Source: Thiotrichales bacterium (GTDB lineage: Bacteria; Pseudomonadota; Gammaproteobacteria; Beggiatoales; Beggiatoaceae). From it: 36,308 nucleotides of DNA. Positions 15,382 to 24,571 of the stretch are shown one piece after another. Location: positions 20,016 to 56,323 of the forward strand of contig JADGEH010000022.1 in NCBI GenBank assembly GCA_016744475.1. The letters are read 5' to 3'. Numbering within the stretch: the stretch's first letter is position 1; each line of letters begins with the position of its first letter. The translations under genes and the position numbers were made by a program. The notes beneath the pieces were generated by a model. It was not told the origin of the DNA, did not search any database, and was given only the letters and a program-made list of their open reading frames with translations.

Positions 15382-16161
15382 ATGAAATGGTTAAATCCTG
15401 ATGCACCTCATACACACACTCCCGAACAACGCCAAGCCTATTGGGAAAAGGCGCATGCAGAAGAAAATTATGACACCGTGTGGAGCATGACCGAGGATGC
15501 AGCGGTCAGGGAGAAAATTACACAGAGCTTGTCAACCTTGCCTGAGAGGCGGTGCATTTTGATTCCTGGCTGTGGTTCCCGTACCTTGCTGCAACAAGCC
15601 ATTGTTAGTGATGTTACTGGGGTGGAAGAGATTTTATGTACTGATTTCCCCCGCGTGGTGGCGATGGCTGAACAACAACCACAACCACCACAAATTCGCT
15701 ACGCTGCTCGTGATTCTGCCGCTTTAGGGTTTGAGAATAAGTGGGATGCAGTAGTGATAGTGAATTCTATTTTGTCTGATAGTGATAGAGAAAATCGTGC
15801 GATTCTGGCTTCCTGTTATCAAGCCCTACGTCCTGGTGGAACTTTGCTGGGCTTTTTTCCATCAATTTTTACGGTTGTAGACATGGCTCATGTTGATGCC
15901 AAGCAACGTCATTTATTGCAGCGTACCAATCTGGATCACAACACGTTTTATGAAGAACTTCAGCAAATCCATCAAATTTTTTACACACCGTTGCGCTGTC
16001 GGATGATTTTGCGCGAAGCAGGTTTTCAATTGCAATCAATGGACATCTTCTTTTGTGATTCTGAGTATTTTTTAACCCAGAGCAAAGAATATTACGGCTT
16101 AAATGATCCTGATACTGTGGTCTATGAACATTTTATTTTTGCGAAAAAACCTATGAAATGA
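15382..16161 (+). CDS. Class I SAM-dependent methyltransferase
   Basis: A 259-residue cytoplasmic protein with a Rossmann-type methyltransferase core. Motif I is ILIPGCGSRTLLQQ near residue 55, followed by the acidic strand end EEILCTDFP, then WDAVVIVNSILSD (motif IV) and LRPGGTLLGFFPS (motif VI). The closing strand residues DSEYFLTQSKEYYG are not diagnostic. The substrate could be a small molecule, lipid or protein and cannot be read from the sequence. It stands alone: the upstream gene is 177 bases away behind a terminator, and the downstream gene converges on it. Confidence 0.82.
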   Translation: MKWLNPDAPHTHTPEQRQAYWEKAHAEENYDTVWSMTEDAAVREKITQSLSTLPERRCILIPGCGSRTLLQQAIVSDVTGVEEILCTDFPRVVAMAEQQPQPPQIRYAARDSAALGFENKWDAVVIVNSILSDSDRENRAILASCYQALRPGGTLLGFFPSIFTVVDMAHVDAKQRHLLQRTNLDHNTFYEELQQIHQIFYTPLRCRMILREAGFQLQSMDIFFCDSEYFLTQSKEYYGLNDPDTVVYEHFIFAKKPMK

Positions 16162-16279
16162 GGTCTTGATCAATAACGCAGGAAAAATGGCACAAGAAAT
16201 ACTAGGTAGCAAGATCAACCCCCGTTTTTTCTTGAAAAGAGACGTGACGTCTTAATGGTGGGAAAAAGCTGAAATAATA

Positions 16280-16319
16280 TTTTGCTCACCTTTTTAAGGA
16301 TTTAAAAAGGTGAGCAAAA
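16280..16319. terminator. Strong hairpin between convergent genes
   Basis: Eighteen-base perfect arms (TTTTGCTCACCTTTTTAA and its complement) enclose a four-base loop, 16 bases past the stop of the leftward secreted-protein gene. Being symmetrical, it probably ends transcription from both sides of this convergent junction. Confidence 0.75.
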
Positions 16320-16335
16320 ATTAGACATTGATAGT

Positions 16336-17409
16336 CTACTGTAAAGCTGTTGCACTCGTCACACTAGCAGGAAGACTTTGCGCATCTAACAACCTGACGT
16401 CAGTAATGACTTGAATTGTGTTATCGGTGCTTGGATCAACCTTAAACTCAATTTGATACCAGTTTAGTCCCACTTTTAAATACGGTATGAACACCCCTTC
16501 CTTTCTATAATATGGCAACTCAGCATAATAAGCCGGTGCTGGGCTTTGACTCGCTAAACGTCGGTTTCCACCCGAACTGTCTGTTGACTGACAAAGCGGT
16601 ATTAATTCCATTTTTTTCACTACAAAACGCGATCCAGATTCAGGCGGGTTGAGTTGCTTTAACTCCATATAATAATGGTAGGTCTTTTGATATATAAAAG
16701 CGGCATTGAAAAAGCGAACTATCACATGTGGCAGCGTTAATTGCTTCGTCACTACGTCATACTTAGGCTGCTGAGAGCTGTCATTTAAAAAACAAGGTGG
16801 ATTAATGGTTTCTGGTCGTTTTAATCCTATAGTAAAGCCGTGCCATTCTTCATATCCCGTTACTGTCCAACTAATAGATTCAACCGTGCCTTGAAATTGA
16901 ATCACACCATCACCTTCTTGACCCACTAAAACATTGCCCTCTTGCGCTTCTAAAGAACCTGTTCCCCAATAACCAGAGCCTTGCTTAAGTAAAGAAAAAG
17001 GTGTGTTAAATTGATAACGGGTGGCTATATCGGGCGTTCCTAGGCTGACAATAGCCATGACAGGATTGGTGACAGGTTTAGAAAAATGCAAGGTATTCAC
17101 AGCTTGAGTTTGCGTGCCTGATAAAGCCACCATTTCTCCACTGGGAGGCGCATTGGGCAATCCATAAGTCTCAGTCGGCGTGAAATAATTTGCAGTATCT
17201 GTGGTTTGCTCTGTTTGTGCCAGTGTGACTTCACCCGAATATTGCACAGCCACTCCCGCATTAGGCACCGCAATATAACCTGTGGCAGAACCATTTAGTC
17301 CTTCTGTAGCCGATATCCAATCGATCCATTGATAGCTTTCTGCTGGGGTTTGCATAGACAGACTACTTAAAGCAAGTACGCATCCATAACGGATGAATTT
17401 TAAAGTCAT
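16336..17409 (-). CDS. Secreted hypothetical protein
   Basis: A 357-residue exported protein with an N-terminal signal peptide (FIRYGCVLALSSLSMQTPA, cleavage near residue 23). The first half, YQWIDWISATEGLNGSATGYIAV through WTVTGYEEWHGFTIGLKRP, resembles the beta-sandwich domains of exported bacterial proteins that often carry a C-terminal sorting tag. No such tag or membrane tail is found at this C-terminus. The second half is unrecognised. AAGGAA precedes the ATG at the right distance. A 159-bp MITE ends 34 bases upstream, so the element may supply or disturb the promoter. It appears monocistronic. I cannot assign a function. Confidence 0.7.
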   Translation of the reverse strand: MTLKFIRYGCVLALSSLSMQTPAESYQWIDWISATEGLNGSATGYIAVPNAGVAVQYSGEVTLAQTEQTTDTANYFTPTETYGLPNAPPSGEMVALSGTQTQAVNTLHFSKPVTNPVMAIVSLGTPDIATRYQFNTPFSLLKQGSGYWGTGSLEAQEGNVLVGQEGDGVIQFQGTVESISWTVTGYEEWHGFTIGLKRPETINPPCFLNDSSQQPKYDVVTKQLTLPHVIVRFFNAAFIYQKTYHYYMELKQLNPPESGSRFVVKKMELIPLCQSTDSSGGNRRLASQSPAPAYYAELPYYRKEGVFIPYLKVGLNWYQIEFKVDPSTDNTIQVITDVRLLDAQSLPASVTSATALQ

Positions 17410-17442
17410 AAGATATTTCCTTAACGGGTAGTTATAACCTAA

Positions 17443-17601
17443 GAGCCTATACGAAGATGGGGAATCGAAGCGAAAATTCGCCCTTTTGAGGCAGGATTTT
17501 CGGTTTTTTAAGGCGAATAGCCGGCTATTTAACGAAAAAAAGCGGAAATCCTGACCAAAAGGGCGGGTTTGCAGCCGATTATCCCATTTTCGTATAGGCT
17601 C
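17443..17601 (+). mobile_element. 159-bp foldback MITE, copy 2
   Basis: The inverted ends GAGCCTATACGAA are flanked by a TAA duplication (17440-17442 and 17602-17604). It has the same orientation as copy 3 and the opposite of copy 1. It stands directly upstream of the secreted-protein gene. In the frame that is open in copy 1, this copy has a TGA stop (CCTGACC). Confidence 0.92.
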
Positions 17602-18809
17602 TAAGTGTTGGCAGGTGTTATTTTAAAGTAACAAATAGATAGACATAAAAAACAATGACTTGTTACTTGAAATGTAGCAGGTGGTTTGGCTTAAACTTCA
17701 TCTCACCACACCCAAACTCAGATTTGGCGAATGGCAAGATAGGTAGTAATGAACCCATTAGGTGAGTAGTAGAGAACCCATTTTGTACTACTACTGACCC
17801 ATTTTTCATTCCGCCTTTAAAACAGATGATAGTTATAAAGATCATCATCTGCTCTTGTCATCGTTTCATTAGATTCATGATAGATTAATACTATTGCTTT
17901 GATAGGTGATCTTCCGATTTTTTGTATTTTAACTTAAACCCTTTTGCACCTTGTTCAAAACAAATGGACTTCCATTTATTCATAAAGTGAACACTGACCC
18001 TCCGTTCTTATGCAATATCTGCATGGCTATATCCACGTATAGACATACGAACAGCCATACCTCTTTTTATTTATAATGGTTTTCCTGAATTGATGAGGAA
18101 TTAGAGTGCATATTTCATGGTCATTTTTACAGTCATGCAGCCTAATTCGTAAATTTAAGTTAAATTATCATTGTTCTACATATGAATGCTGAGGGTTATA
18201 AATTATGGGGTTCAAAATTATCAGCTTATCTTAAGTAACTCCCCTGATGCACATAGCGTGAGGCAAAAGAAGCTTTTGCGTCATGTTACTTTAGAAAAAT
18301 TTACTCTTGACGAGTTGTCATAAGCAGCAAGATATAGCGCTCCATGATTTTGCTCCGTGGTTAAAGCGAATTTTTGTTGGCAAGATACCTGCTGAGAAAT
18401 ATTCTATTTGAGTGGCTGTTGTTATTGAGAGGAAAGATAAATAATGCTGCTGAGCTGTGTTATTTTTTGTCGCAATGCAGAAAATATCTCACTTATTTTA
18501 CGTATATAGTCTGAAGCGAACGAAAATATCTGTTTTTTTCCCTGCTATGCCGACTTAAGTATGGACTGATGCTTTCTTTTGTTACTTTAAGTGTTATTTT
18601 ATGTTTTAAATTAATGCTTTGTGTCACATTAGTCATTAAGGAAAACCCCTGATATCAGGCTCCCACATCGCTCAAAACCATTAAAAATGAAGGCCTACAG
18701 GGGGAAGCGGCTTGAGAACATTTGAATATCAAAGTTTTGCATGGCTGGTATTTGAGCTATCTTTTCTATATATTTCTGTTTTGCCACGGCTCAAACAACC
18801 ATAAAGACT
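17602..18809. other. 1.2-kb stretch with transposase remnants and no intact gene
   Basis: The left part holds a 61-codon minus-strand frame (17848-17663) with multiple near-copies of ATGGGTTC/AATGGGT-like words on that strand, resembling the end region of an IS, and then the IS630-type remnant at 17891-18118. Right of 18120 I see only short frames, a 29-base motif at 18236-18264 shared with 404-432, and a related motif at 18508-18535. The DUF2062 promoter should lie near the right end. Confidence 0.55.
17891..18118 (-). pseudogene. IS630-type transposase N-terminal remnant with nonsense codons
   Basis: One minus-strand frame beginning at an ATG (18118) reads MKYAL-stop-FLINSGKPL-stop-IKRGMAVRMSIRGYSHADIA-stop-ERRVSVHFMNKW and on to GAKGFKLKYKKSEDHLSKQ-stop. 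This is the helix-turn-helix N-terminus of IS630/winged-helix transposases (GYSxxDIA then VSxxxVNKWK). Three internal stops, each one base from a sense codon, show long decay without frameshifts. The catalytic DDE domain is missing. It probably came in with an insertion sequence that has since been deleted. Confidence 0.7.
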
Positions 18810-19433
18810 ATGCCTAAACGTTTTTTTAAGCGGTATATGCCGCATGCTGCCAGTATTCGGGACAACCCACGCCTGAAATTTTTTGGTACGTGGCTACATG
18901 ATCCGCGTTTGTGGCACCTGCACCGTCGCCCCATTGCAGGCGGTGTAGCCGTGGGGTTGTTTTGTGCGTTCATTCCAGTGCCTATGCAAATGCTGTTTGC
19001 AGCGGCTGTTGCTATTATGTTGCGGGTCAACTTGCCATTAGCCGTCACGCTGATTTGGCTCACCAATCCGGTTACTATTCCCCCCTTGTTTTATGGCATT
19101 TATGCTTTTGGTTGTATGCTCTTAGGGCAGCCGCAACAATCTCTTGATTTTGAGTTTTCACTGAATTGGTTGATATTGGTCTTAGATCATGTGTGGTTGC
19201 CCATTTTGTTGGGAACGCTTATTTGCGCCAGCATCGCTGCTTTTTTAGGCTATTGGGGGATTACTTTTTTGTGGCGTTATCAAGTCATGCGTACTTGGCG
19301 TAAACGTCATCAGCAACGCATCAAGCTGCCTTCTGCCAGCATCAAAAACAAAGCTGTGAGTCTGGCCTCTCAGCATTTAACTGCGAGTGCTAAATCGTTA
19401 AAATCGAGCATTAAATCGAATAAAGTGAAGTAA
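18810..19433 (+). CDS. DUF2062 domain membrane protein
   Basis: A 207-residue inner-membrane protein of the DUF2062 family. The opening region HDPRLWHLHRRPIAGGVAVGLFCAFIPVPMQM and LIWLTNPVTIPPLFY are family hallmarks. Three or so hydrophobic segments (around residues 45-65, 80-105 and 125-155) are followed by a basic C-terminal tail rich in lysine and serine. The function of the family is not established; it is often found near envelope or lipid genes. The tail (KSLKSSIKSNKVK) is probably cytoplasmic. It converges on the HD-GYP gene with only 37 bases between them and no obvious terminator. Confidence 0.88.
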   Translation: MPKRFFKRYMPHAASIRDNPRLKFFGTWLHDPRLWHLHRRPIAGGVAVGLFCAFIPVPMQMLFAAAVAIMLRVNLPLAVTLIWLTNPVTIPPLFYGIYAFGCMLLGQPQQSLDFEFSLNWLILVLDHVWLPILLGTLICASIAAFLGYWGITFLWRYQVMRTWRKRHQQRIKLPSASIKNKAVSLASQHLTASAKSLKSSIKSNKVK

Positions 19434-19470
19434 AACACTGGCACCAGCCTTTGATGTCTAATTCATGCTA

Positions 19471-21201
19471 TTAACGCGCTTCATACCCCGGCAATTGAGT
19501 AATATCTACTTCATCCATTTGTTCTTCTTGTAAATATTGCCGTGCATATTCCTCATAAACCTTTTCATGAATAAACACATTGAATAATTCTGGATCAATG
19601 TGATGATCTTGTTTCATGCGTCCCAAAATAGTTAGAGCAGTGGATAAAGGCATGGCTCGTTTATAAGGACGATCTCCTGCTGTGAGGGCTTCAAATACAT
19701 CTGCAATCCCCATAGCGCGTGCTTGCACCGACATTTCTTCACGTTTCAAACCTTTAGGATAACCTTTCCCATCCATGCGCTCATGATGTCCGCCAGCAAA
19801 CTCCGGTACACGCGCTAAATGCTTGGGATAAGGCAAGGTTTCTAGCATGTTGATAGTGGCATTAATGTGGTAGTTGATATGCTTGCGTTCTTTATCACGT
19901 AAAGTCCCTTTGGGAATACAGAGGTTTTCAACTTCGCCTTTAAATTTGCGCAAATCTTCTGTATCACGCACTTCATGAGGTTTGCATGGATAAAACAAGC
20001 TTTCACACAGTTCATCTTCAAACAATAAGGGGTGTTCTTGACCATCAGCACTACGCCAACGACGTTGGGCAATGCGACACACTGTTTGCCTATCCTCTTC
20101 TGACATGAATTCTCCACCAATATTCGCCTTGCGGATAAATTCACGCTCTTCATCTAAAGTTTTACAATAATCATTGAAGGCTTCACGTTGGTCTTTTTCA
20201 TTAAAATCTTGATGGTTTTTTAGTGCAGCGACTTGTTGTTTGAGTAAATCAATTTCAGCATCTCGTTTAAGTGTTTCAAAGCGTAGGTCTACTAAGTGTA
20301 TGCGATCAAAAATAGTTTCTAGCTTAGTGCCTTTATCGACTACATATTCTTTTGTAGTGATTTTCCCGCAGTCATGCAGCATACCCGCGACCCAGAGTTC
20401 ATAACGATCATCCTCATTCATATCAAAATGGCGGATTTCTTCTGAGCCGTAATTGGCACGGACGGCTGCTTCTGCCAGCATCATGGTGAGTACTGGGACG
20501 CGCGAACAATGTCCTCCAGTGTAGGGGGATTTATCATCAATGGCACGGGCAATGAGTTTAATAAAGGCTTCAAATAAGATTTTTTGTTCTTCAACAAAAC
20601 GTTGATTGACTAAAGCCATAGCCGCTTGAGAAGCCAGGGATTCCACCAACTCTTGTTCCCAACCAGTAAAAGGATGAATATGCCCTGAGTTGGGTTCAGT
20701 TGCATTTAATAATTGTAAAACACCAATAATCTCATTTTGATGATCGGTCATGGGCACGGTCAGAAAGGAGACTGAACGGTAGTTCATGGCTTCATCAAAT
20801 TTGCGCATCCCTGAAAATTCAAAACGATCTTCTTGATATGCATCGGGAATATTAATGGTGCTTTTGGTAATCGCTGCGCAAGCAGCCACCATGTGCATGT
20901 TGGGAAGGCCTTGCGCATCATGCAGGGCAATGGGGGGAAGGCTGATGTTTTCTCCACTGGTACCACCTTTGTGTATCCCCAGTGTGTCGGTCATCATAAT
21001 TTCAAACTTGAGTAAGTCTTGATCGCGGTCATAAGTGTATAACGTGCCACCGTCAGCATAGGTTAAGGTTTTTGCAGCTTCTAAAATCCTTTCCAGCAAG
21101 CGATGACTGTTTTTTTCAGAGGACAGTGCCACCCCGACGGTATTGAGTTTTTTTAGTCGATTGAGTAAATCGTAAACATCAGCATTTTCAAGCGAATTCA
21201 T
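19471..21201 (-). CDS. GAF + HD-GYP protein, likely cyclic-di-GMP phosphodiesterase
   Basis: A 576-residue cytoplasmic signalling protein. Residues about 20-200 form a GAF sensor domain (SVSFLTVPMTDHQNEIIGVLQLLNA). The HD-GYP domain starts with GGH231CSRVP, then H276-D277-CGK and, much later, H472-H-ERMDGKGYP. The metal-binding residues are present and the GYP triad is intact, so hydrolysis of cyclic di-GMP is expected. The spacing between HD and GYP is about 200 residues, roughly 130 more than in compact HD-GYP proteins. The insert holds a charged helical region (EIDLLKQQVAALKNHQDFNEKDQREAF) and sits inside the catalytic domain. The ATG at 21201 has AAAGG upstream. No partner GGDEF gene is visible. 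Confidence 0.88.
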   Translation of the reverse strand: MNSLENADVYDLLNRLKKLNTVGVALSSEKNSHRLLERILEAAKTLTYADGGTLYTYDRDQDLLKFEIMMTDTLGIHKGGTSGENISLPPIALHDAQGLPNMHMVAACAAITKSTINIPDAYQEDRFEFSGMRKFDEAMNYRSVSFLTVPMTDHQNEIIGVLQLLNATEPNSGHIHPFTGWEQELVESLASQAAMALVNQRFVEEQKILFEAFIKLIARAIDDKSPYTGGHCSRVPVLTMMLAEAAVRANYGSEEIRHFDMNEDDRYELWVAGMLHDCGKITTKEYVVDKGTKLETIFDRIHLVDLRFETLKRDAEIDLLKQQVAALKNHQDFNEKDQREAFNDYCKTLDEEREFIRKANIGGEFMSEEDRQTVCRIAQRRWRSADGQEHPLLFEDELCESLFYPCKPHEVRDTEDLRKFKGEVENLCIPKGTLRDKERKHINYHINATINMLETLPYPKHLARVPEFAGGHHERMDGKGYPKGLKREEMSVQARAMGIADVFEALTAGDRPYKRAMPLSTALTILGRMKQDHHIDPELFNVFIHEKVYEEYARQYLQEEQMDEVDITQLPGYEAR

Positions 21202-21274
21202 AAGCAGGAGCCTTTGCAAAACAGATTTGATAAGACGTGCGGGGCATGAGATATATATGAAAAAAGAACAACTT

Positions 21275-21287
21275 TTCGTATAGGCTC
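21275..21287 (+). repeat. Lone MITE end
   Basis: TTCGTATAGGCTC followed by TTA is the right-hand end of the 159-bp element, without the other end or the body. It is a remnant of a fourth copy, lying just upstream of the HD-GYP gene. Confidence 0.75.
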
Positions 21288-21377
21288 TTAATGTCCTGTA
21301 TCCGTATAGACTTTTGAGAATTCAAGTATAACCTTGCCCTTTATACATCTGTCTGTGCTTAGCGTATAACAACTTCT

Positions 21378-21419
21378 AGGTTCCATTGACATTTGAGGGT
21401 GAGAATGTCAACAGAGCCT
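21378..21419. repeat. 16-bp imperfect inverted repeat overlapping the protease stop codon
   Basis: AGGTTCCATTGACATT and AATGTCAACAGAGCCT pair at 13 of 16 positions across a 10-base loop. It could terminate the ClpP-like gene, but there is no T tract. The minus-strand right arm (CGTTAGGCTCTGTTGACATT, 21423-21404) matches the motif at 144-125 in 18 of 20 positions, which suggests two abutting IS ends rather than a plain terminator. Confidence 0.6.
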
Positions 21420-22935
21420 AACGATAACGGTAATAATTATTGGGGTTAAACAGGTGATAAACATCAAAGGGCATTAAATGTGGTAATTCAATATAGCGCA
21501 ATCCTTGAGTATCTTGTTTTTCAGCTTGAGCAAAATAAACCCAAGGTTGTTTTTCATTTTTATCAGGACGGTTCAAATAAGAAGTGTCTCGAATGCCTTT
21601 GACAATTTGATCCACCCATTTCAATTGAACCGCTTTGTCTGCAAAAACATTCCAGTCACCCGCAGAATTGTGCTGATACATTTTTTGGATAAAATCATCC
21701 AAACTGATATTCATTTTTTGCGCAACAGGGGTGAGCAAACGCTGTGACCATTCTTGCGCTGTTTTTAATTGTTCTTCTAATTGGGAGACGGTACCTGTTG
21801 ATACACCTGATACTTGATGATGCAAAATAATAGCATCGGGCAAGGCAAAGGATTTGTCAGCTAAAGTGGTGATAGCCGCTGCCATGCTGGCTGCATAGGC
21901 TTTAACTACTACATAGACCGGAGCATGGCTGGCTCGCATGGCTTTGATGATTTTCATTCCCTCCATCACTGAACCGCCCGGTGATTCACCGATGATTAAA
22001 AAAATCGGGTATTCTTCACTTTGATTATTGAAAAAATGAATGCGTTTAGTCACAAAATCTGCTGTACCACGTAGAATTAAGCCACCCATATCGATCTTTC
22101 GATCAGAAATGATTAAGTAATCATCAACAACAGGATCAAGTAAATAGTCTTGTTTAATATCAGCGATTGATTTTAACGAGTCTTCTAGTTTACGTTGATT
22201 AATGATGTAAGTCATTAAATCTAACTTATCATCACGTTTAAATTGACTGAACTTTAATTGCATCAGTTCATGGTTTAAACGTGTGGTTTTCAAACTTAAA
22301 GCCAGTGTTTCAGTCTTTTGCTGTTCGGATAATAAAGCATTTTCTCGACTGAGTTTGTAATATTCTTGATTTAAACCTAAAAGCTCCAGATTTTGTTGTT
22401 GTTCTCGTAAAGATTGCTGTAGTTCTAAACGTGAAATAGCGCTGCGTACTTCTGCATTTGCGGCTATTTCCTGAGCCGTTTGCAAGTCATTTTTCAAGGT
22501 TAAGGTGTCTTTTTCAGCTTCTTGTTTTTCAAGGGTCTTTTTCAAGCGCTTAAGATTTAATGCTAACTCTGCCTCTATCTGTTCTTTCTCAGCTTCTAAA
22601 GCCTGAAGTTGTTGTTTTTGTTGGGCAGAAACAATAGAGTTTTCTAATGATAATTTAGAACTTTCTAGTTTAAGTTTTTGTATGGCTTGAAGTAACGGGT
22701 CTTGTTCTTCTTCCTCTTCTGTTAAAGTCTCTTTATTATCTGCTGCCACAGGTGTGGGTTCAACGGGTTGAGAAGGTGCAGGTTTTGTTGTATTTGCCAC
22801 GACGGGGGTGCCGATGGGATGTTTGCTTTCTTCTGCATAGACGTTGCTAAATACAATGAATGGCGTTATACAAACCAAGAGAGTGGTTTGAAATAAGGCT
22901 ATACAAGCCGTGTTAAAACGCATGGTTAATTTCAT
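21418..22935 (-). CDS. Exported ClpP-like serine protease with long coiled coil
   Basis: A 505-residue protein with a signal peptide (cleavage near VYA34), a proline-rich spacer, an acidic patch, about 150 residues of coiled coil (roughly 85-235) and a C-terminal ClpP/crotonase-fold protease. The protease shows ESPGGSV at 316-322, the nucleophile S350 in AYAASMAAA, the general base H373 in ILHHQ and D427 in GDWNVFADKA, an apparently complete triad. Classical ClpP is cytoplasmic and works with Clp ATPases; this one should be periplasmic, where ATP is absent, so it may act alone like SppA/NfeD-type proteases. It appears monocistronic. The inverted repeat at its stop is unusual. Confidence 0.85.
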   Translation of the reverse strand: MKLTMRFNTACIALFQTTLLVCITPFIVFSNVYAEESKHPIGTPVVANTTKPAPSQPVEPTPVAADNKETLTEEEEEQDPLLQAIQKLKLESSKLSLENSIVSAQQKQQLQALEAEKEQIEAELALNLKRLKKTLEKQEAEKDTLTLKNDLQTAQEIAANAEVRSAISRLELQQSLREQQQNLELLGLNQEYYKLSRENALLSEQQKTETLALSLKTTRLNHELMQLKFSQFKRDDKLDLMTYIINQRKLEDSLKSIADIKQDYLLDPVVDDYLIISDRKIDMGGLILRGTADFVTKRIHFFNNQSEEYPIFLIIGESPGGSVMEGMKIIKAMRASHAPVYVVVKAYAASMAAAITTLADKSFALPDAIILHHQVSGVSTGTVSQLEEQLKTAQEWSQRLLTPVAQKMNISLDDFIQKMYQHNSAGDWNVFADKAVQLKWVDQIVKGIRDTSYLNRPDKNEKQPWVYFAQAEKQDTQGLRYIELPHLMPFDVYHLFNPNNYYRYR

Positions 22936-23241
22936 CTGTTATTCATCCCTGTCAATCATCGAATTATAAGGTGCTTACACCTTAAAGCAGAAAAACGCCC
23001 AACTATAAAGCGAGCTATCACGAATTGAAAGGTATAATTTTGCGTCTGATGTTTGACGCACAAGGTGTTATAAGTCTTTAAGCCAAGTGGTGTTGAAGGA
23101 CAAAGAATTACCCACAAACAACGCTTATCCTATTGATTTAAAACTATTATTAGCTAGTGGCTTCTGACATAAATGGGATGGTGCGAATGAAAATGGACAT
23201 CATGTCACTATACACCCGCACAGAATGAGAGGTAACAACGG
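22936..23241. other. Divergent intergenic region with two small inverted repeats
   Basis: This 306-base gap must hold promoters for the leftward protease and the rightward kinase. Two dyads stand out: AAGGTG-CTTA-CACCTT (22968-22983), close to the protease start, and TGCGTC-8-GACGCA (23041-23060). Either could be an operator. GAGAGG just before 23242 is the kinase ribosome-binding site. Confidence 0.45.
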
Positions 23242-24531
23242 ATGTTTATCGGTATTGATCTAGGCACTTCGGGGTGTCGTGCGATGGTGATTGATGCTCA
23301 AGCTCGCCTGATAGGACAAGCGCGTATTGATGGGCCTGCCGCGTCATTCTCCACAGGAACAGGGGGGGCAAACCCTGCCGTGTGGTGGACAAGCGTTTTG
23401 AACTTATTGGATCAACTGAGCCAACAAATAGCCACTCAACAGGTGCAGGCCATTGCGGTTGACGGCACCTCGGCTACGCTGTTGCTCACGGATGCGCAAG
23501 GTACACCGTTAGGGAATGCACTGATGTATAACGATGCGAGTAGCACACTTGAAGCACAACGTATTCAAGCTGTCATGCCTGCCCATAGTCCCGCACGCAG
23601 TGTCACCAGTAGTCTGGCTAAATTGCTGCATTTGTGGGCGCGTTATCCCAAGGCGCGTCATGCGCTACACCAGGCTGACTGGATCAGTAACCGTTTAAGC
23701 GGTCGCTATGGTATGAGTGATGAAAATAATTGCCTCAAATTGGGTTATGACGCACAGCATCAAGAATGGGCACCTGAATTAAAAGCTTTGTCGGTGCCGG
23801 AGTATTTGTTACCGCAAGTGTTGCCACCAGGCACGGCGTATGCCACTTTGCAAGCTTCTTTGGCGCAACGCTGGGGGTTTCCAGGGGACACTCAGATAGT
23901 CACGGGCACCACCGATAGCACCGCTGCATTTTTAGCCACCGGAGCGCAGTATACGGGGGATGCGGTGACGGCTTTAGGCTCAACTTTAGTCTTGAAAATT
24001 TTGAGTGAATCACCTATTTATGCTCCTGAATATGGTATTTACAGCCATCGTTTAGGTGCTCGCTGGTTGGTCGGTGGAGCCTCTAATAGTGGAGGTGCTG
24101 TGTTTTTGCAGCATTTTAGTCGTGAACAATTGGCTGCGATGACACCGCAATTAAACCCAAAACAGCCTACAGGTTTAGATTATTATCCTTTGCTGGCACC
24201 GGGTGAACGTTTTCCTGTCGCTGATCCAGATTGGCTCCCGCGTTTAACCCCGCGTCCTGATAGTGATGTCGCCTTTTTTCAGGCTATGTTGGAAGGTGTG
24301 GCGAATATTGAGCAACAAGGATATGCGCGTTTGTGTGAACTGGGAGCGGCACCGTTAAATACGCTGCGGACTACGGGAGGCGGTGCGCATAATCCTGCTT
24401 GGCAGTGTATCCGCGAAGCTCGACTGGCTGCACCCTTCTTACCAGCACAGCACACTGAGGCGGCTTATGGTGCGGCTTTATTGGCTCGACAGGGTGTGAA
24501 CTGCGGAGAGTCTTTAGCACCGATTAAATAG
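23242..24531 (+). CDS. FGGY-family sugar kinase (possible D-ribulose kinase)
   Basis: A 429-residue cytoplasmic carbohydrate kinase. The first domain opens with FIGIDLGTSGCRAMVID, followed by AIAVDGTSATLLL and the catalytic acid in LMYNDAS. The second has VTGTTDSTAAFL, TALGSTLVLK, VGGASNSGG and the ATP-binding RTTGGGAHNPAWQ. At about 430 residues it is shorter than xylulokinase or glycerol kinase (480-510) and resembles the small cyanobacterial and plant group described as D-ribulose kinases; that assignment is by length and style only. No transporter or sugar isomerase gene is nearby. Confidence 0.85.
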   Translation: MFIGIDLGTSGCRAMVIDAQARLIGQARIDGPAASFSTGTGGANPAVWWTSVLNLLDQLSQQIATQQVQAIAVDGTSATLLLTDAQGTPLGNALMYNDASSTLEAQRIQAVMPAHSPARSVTSSLAKLLHLWARYPKARHALHQADWISNRLSGRYGMSDENNCLKLGYDAQHQEWAPELKALSVPEYLLPQVLPPGTAYATLQASLAQRWGFPGDTQIVTGTTDSTAAFLATGAQYTGDAVTALGSTLVLKILSESPIYAPEYGIYSHRLGARWLVGGASNSGGAVFLQHFSREQLAAMTPQLNPKQPTGLDYYPLLAPGERFPVADPDWLPRLTPRPDSDVAFFQAMLEGVANIEQQGYARLCELGAAPLNTLRTTGGGAHNPAWQCIREARLAAPFLPAQHTEAAYGAALLARQGVNCGESLAPIK

Positions 24532-24571
24532 CTTCTTAATATCCGTGATTTATTTTGATGAGGACTCAGAC

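Noticed and set aside
17663..17848. 61-codon minus-strand frame
   Set aside because: Repeated ATGGGTTC-like words suggest an insertion-sequence end rather than a gene.
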